A stretch of DNA of 45,083 nt from NCBI GenBank assembly GCA_003552985.1, contig PUPD01000304.1, positions 1 through 45,083 of the forward strand. The letters run 5' to 3'. Shown here piece by piece: positions 43,598 to 45,083 of the stretch (the stretch's first letter is position 1; each line of letters opens with the position of its first letter). Under the pieces are notes generated by a model. The model saw only the letters and a program-made list of their open reading frames with translations. It made no database searches and had not been told where the DNA came from. This stretch comes from Spirochaetaceae bacterium (GTDB lineage: Bacteria; Spirochaetota; Spirochaetia; DSM-27196; SLAA01). The position numbers were made by a program, and so were the translations under genes.

Positions 43598-44995
43598 GTG
43601 ACTCAACGGCAGCAGAAGCGCGACAAAATCCTCCGCACCGCGTTCGAGGTGTGGGGAGACACAAACTTTCTGAGTACCAGCTTGGCAAGCATTGCCGAGC
43701 GGCTGGACCTCAGCAAGCCCGCGCTCTATCGGTACTTCAGCAACAAGGATGAGTTGGTCGCCGGTATGCAGGCCCAGTTCGCCGAAGACTACCGCAGAAC
43801 GGCCGAAGCCTGGATGCAATGGGACGCCTCGGCCGGGCTCGAGAGTGTGCTCGCTTCGGTGGTGCGGACGGTGTTCGAGTTCCTGCGGCACGAGCCGGCG
43901 TATCTCGGCTTCTTCACTGAGTATCTGCTTCGCCGCGCCATCATGACCGAGTGCTGTCTGCTGGACTCGCTGCCGGTGGAGATTCGCGAGACGCTTGCAC
44001 GTCAGGCCAAGGTCCTGAGCTCGGTCTTGCGTCCGGCGTCCGGCGGCGGCAGCGGCGCCGGCAGTCGTCCCGGTAACCGCGACAACGGCAACGGCAACGG
44101 GACCGGCATTGGCGAGGCGGGCAACGGCGCGGCCGACACTGAACAGCTGCTCGAGTACATCGGCCTTGCGACGCTGTACTGGTGCGCATCGTACTACATG
44201 AGCGCGGACATGCGCCCCCGCCGCCGCGGTGCTGACGATACGCCGGAAGCCGCCGGACGGCATCTCGACATGGTGCAGGAGTTGCTGCTCGACGGGCTCT
44301 GGACCCGCCCGGAGCCGCCGCCGGCCGAGCGATTGCGGGCGGTGGAAGGCACGGCTTGGCGGGATCCGGGAACGGTTCTCACCGAGGACCGGGTGCTTGC
44401 GGCAGTGGAGGCGGTAGTCGCCGAGGTCGGGTTCAGCGAAGCGACCGTGGAGCGCATAGCCGTCCACCTGGGGATGACGAAGAGCAGCCTGTATTTCCAC
44501 TTCAGGAACAAGCGGGAGATGTTCGGTGAGCTGCTCGCGCGCGAAAACGAGCTGTTTCTGGATGAGTATCGGCGTATTCGCGTTGAGCTCGGCGACAGTC
44601 GAGAGTACCTGTACGCCTATGCGGTGTTGCTGGCGGCGTTTTTTGCGCACAACCCCGGCGTCTTCAAGGTGGTGAACTGGCTGTGGAGTCAGAGCCTCGA
44701 GGCGGTTGAGCTCCCTGAGCGCTACCTACAGCGCGTGGCAGAGGAGTTCGCGTATATCGAGGATGAGATCGCCGCAGGGCGCCTGCGGTCGAATGAAGAC
44801 GGCTGGATGGGCGTGCTCGGTTTCTTCCACGTCGGCGGTGTGATCCTGTTCGCGCATCACCTGCAGGCGAAGGCGCTCGATCAACGCCGCCTCGTCGACA
44901 GCGCCCGCGGGCTCTACCTGCTCGCCCTGTACGGCTTGCGCGGTAATTTGGATGCGGGAGACCACGACGGCAGCGACCGGAACGGAGGAGTGTAA
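43598..44995 (+). CDS. Tandem double TetR-family regulator
   Basis: 465 residues from GTG 43598, nine bases after AGGTGGGG (43581-43588); ATG 43559 would add 13 residues with no such site. Two complete TetR units occur in one chain. The first DNA-binding region (~5-52) has TSLASIAERLDLSKPALYRYFSNKDELVAGM; its ligand-binding part is interrupted by a Gly/Asn-rich loop (GSGAGSRPGNRDNGNGNGTG). The second (~270-320) has ATVERIAVHLGMTKSSLYFHFRNKREMFGEL, followed by its own helical domain to the end. The protein could be a one-chain pseudo-dimer. It probably represses its own operon at the 22-bp palindrome upstream. The next gene starts one base inside its stop, and is its likely target. Confidence 0.88.
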   Translation: MTQRQQKRDKILRTAFEVWGDTNFLSTSLASIAERLDLSKPALYRYFSNKDELVAGMQAQFAEDYRRTAEAWMQWDASAGLESVLASVVRTVFEFLRHEPAYLGFFTEYLLRRAIMTECCLLDSLPVEIRETLARQAKVLSSVLRPASGGGSGAGSRPGNRDNGNGNGTGIGEAGNGAADTEQLLEYIGLATLYWCASYYMSADMRPRRRGADDTPEAAGRHLDMVQELLLDGLWTRPEPPPAERLRAVEGTAWRDPGTVLTEDRVLAAVEAVVAEVGFSEATVERIAVHLGMTKSSLYFHFRNKREMFGELLARENELFLDEYRRIRVELGDSREYLYAYAVLLAAFFAHNPGVFKVVNWLWSQSLEAVELPERYLQRVAEEFAYIEDEIAAGRLRSNEDGWMGVLGFFHVGGVILFAHHLQAKALDQRRLVDSARGLYLLALYGLRGNLDAGDHDGSDRNGGV

Positions 44996-45083
44996 TGCTA
45001 CAGCGTGCCTGCTTAGTATCGACAGCGTTGGTATACCTGTTCGTCGCCATAGCGCCGGCGCACAGTCAGGACGATCCGGACTA
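44995..45083 (+). CDS. Exported protein, 5' end only
   Basis: ATG 44995 overlaps the TetR-gene stop by one base (TAATG), with GGAGGAG upstream. The 29 visible residues are a clear signal peptide, MLQRACLVSTALVYLFVAIA followed by PAHSQ and DDPD, with likely cleavage after the AHS-Q region. The remainder lies outside the window. By context after a TetR repressor it may be part of an export or efflux system, such as an outer-membrane factor, but this is inference from position only. Confidence 0.8.
   Translation, partial: MLQRACLVSTALVYLFVAIAPAHSQDDPD

Noticed and set aside
44041-44110. Gly/Asn-rich stretch in the TetR gene as a frameshift
   Set aside because: The frame continues through it and the TetR helical pattern resumes (EQLLEYIGLATLYW), so it is an in-frame low-complexity loop.

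Overview
The window looks like chromosomal backbone of a free-living, fairly GC-rich spirochaete (Spirochaetaceae, for example a Spirochaeta/Alkalispirochaeta-type lineage). The assignment rests on protein content, not on a marker gene: a protein with two cyclic-nucleotide domains, a long eukaryal/archaeal-type IleRS with CWFESG- and HFGH-type motifs, a short (~826 aa) HrpA helicase, a diacylglycerol glucosyltransferase, lipoproteins with loose lipoboxes, and a YeeE/YedE sulfur transporter. No rRNA, tRNA, CRISPR array, insertion sequence or prophage was seen. Many promoters can be read directly as TTGNNN-N17/18-TANNNT.

Layout. 1-5.0 kb: 3' end of an unknown gene, a membrane-anchored IPT/transglutaminase-like protein whose catalytic Cys is missing, glyA, and a dual cNMP-domain regulator. 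5.0-13.3 kb: topA (minus), then valS, a lipoprotein and a Wzi-like outer-membrane barrel. 13.3-16.8 kb: two related family-4 glycosyltransferases pointing away from each other, with a Phd/VapC toxin-antitoxin module and its operator between them. 17.0-25.5 kb: type-2 ileS, a lipoprotein translationally coupled to hisH, hisF, an FmdB-type zinc ribbon, an ArsR regulator, aroB, and an alanine dehydrogenase with a short internal deletion. 25.5-30.2 kb: a DUF4236 membrane protein, a split YeeE/YedE transporter pair behind an AT-rich promoter, then a decaying patch (frameshifted histidine kinase, DUF438/PAS remnant) around an intact metallo-beta-lactamase-fold hydrolase and an FMN-binding protein. 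30.2-35.8 kb (minus): pabB-pabC and hisS-hrpA. 35.8-38.9 kb: a methyltransferase and a GH65 disaccharide phosphorylase-type enzyme. 38.8-41.0 kb (minus): an MscS channel overlapping a membrane-anchored PilZ protein. 41.0-45.1 kb: a small unknown protein, fhs (minus), a tandem double-TetR regulator with a perfect 22-bp operator palindrome over its own start of transcription, and the start of an exported protein it probably controls.

How the genes work together. glyA and fhs serve one-carbon/folate metabolism, and pabB-pabC feed folate synthesis with p-aminobenzoate. The glycosyltransferases probably build membrane glycolipids. The lipoprotein/Wzi-like pair probably acts at the outer membrane. 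MscS plus PilZ suggests osmotic or mechanical sensing linked to c-di-GMP. The most unusual candidates are the MscS-PilZ operon, the double-TetR protein with its operator, the cysteine-less IPT/transglutaminase-like protein, the dual-cNMP regulator with one degenerate pocket, and the deletion-bearing Ald. All family assignments are from sequence reading and memory of motifs; no database search was run.
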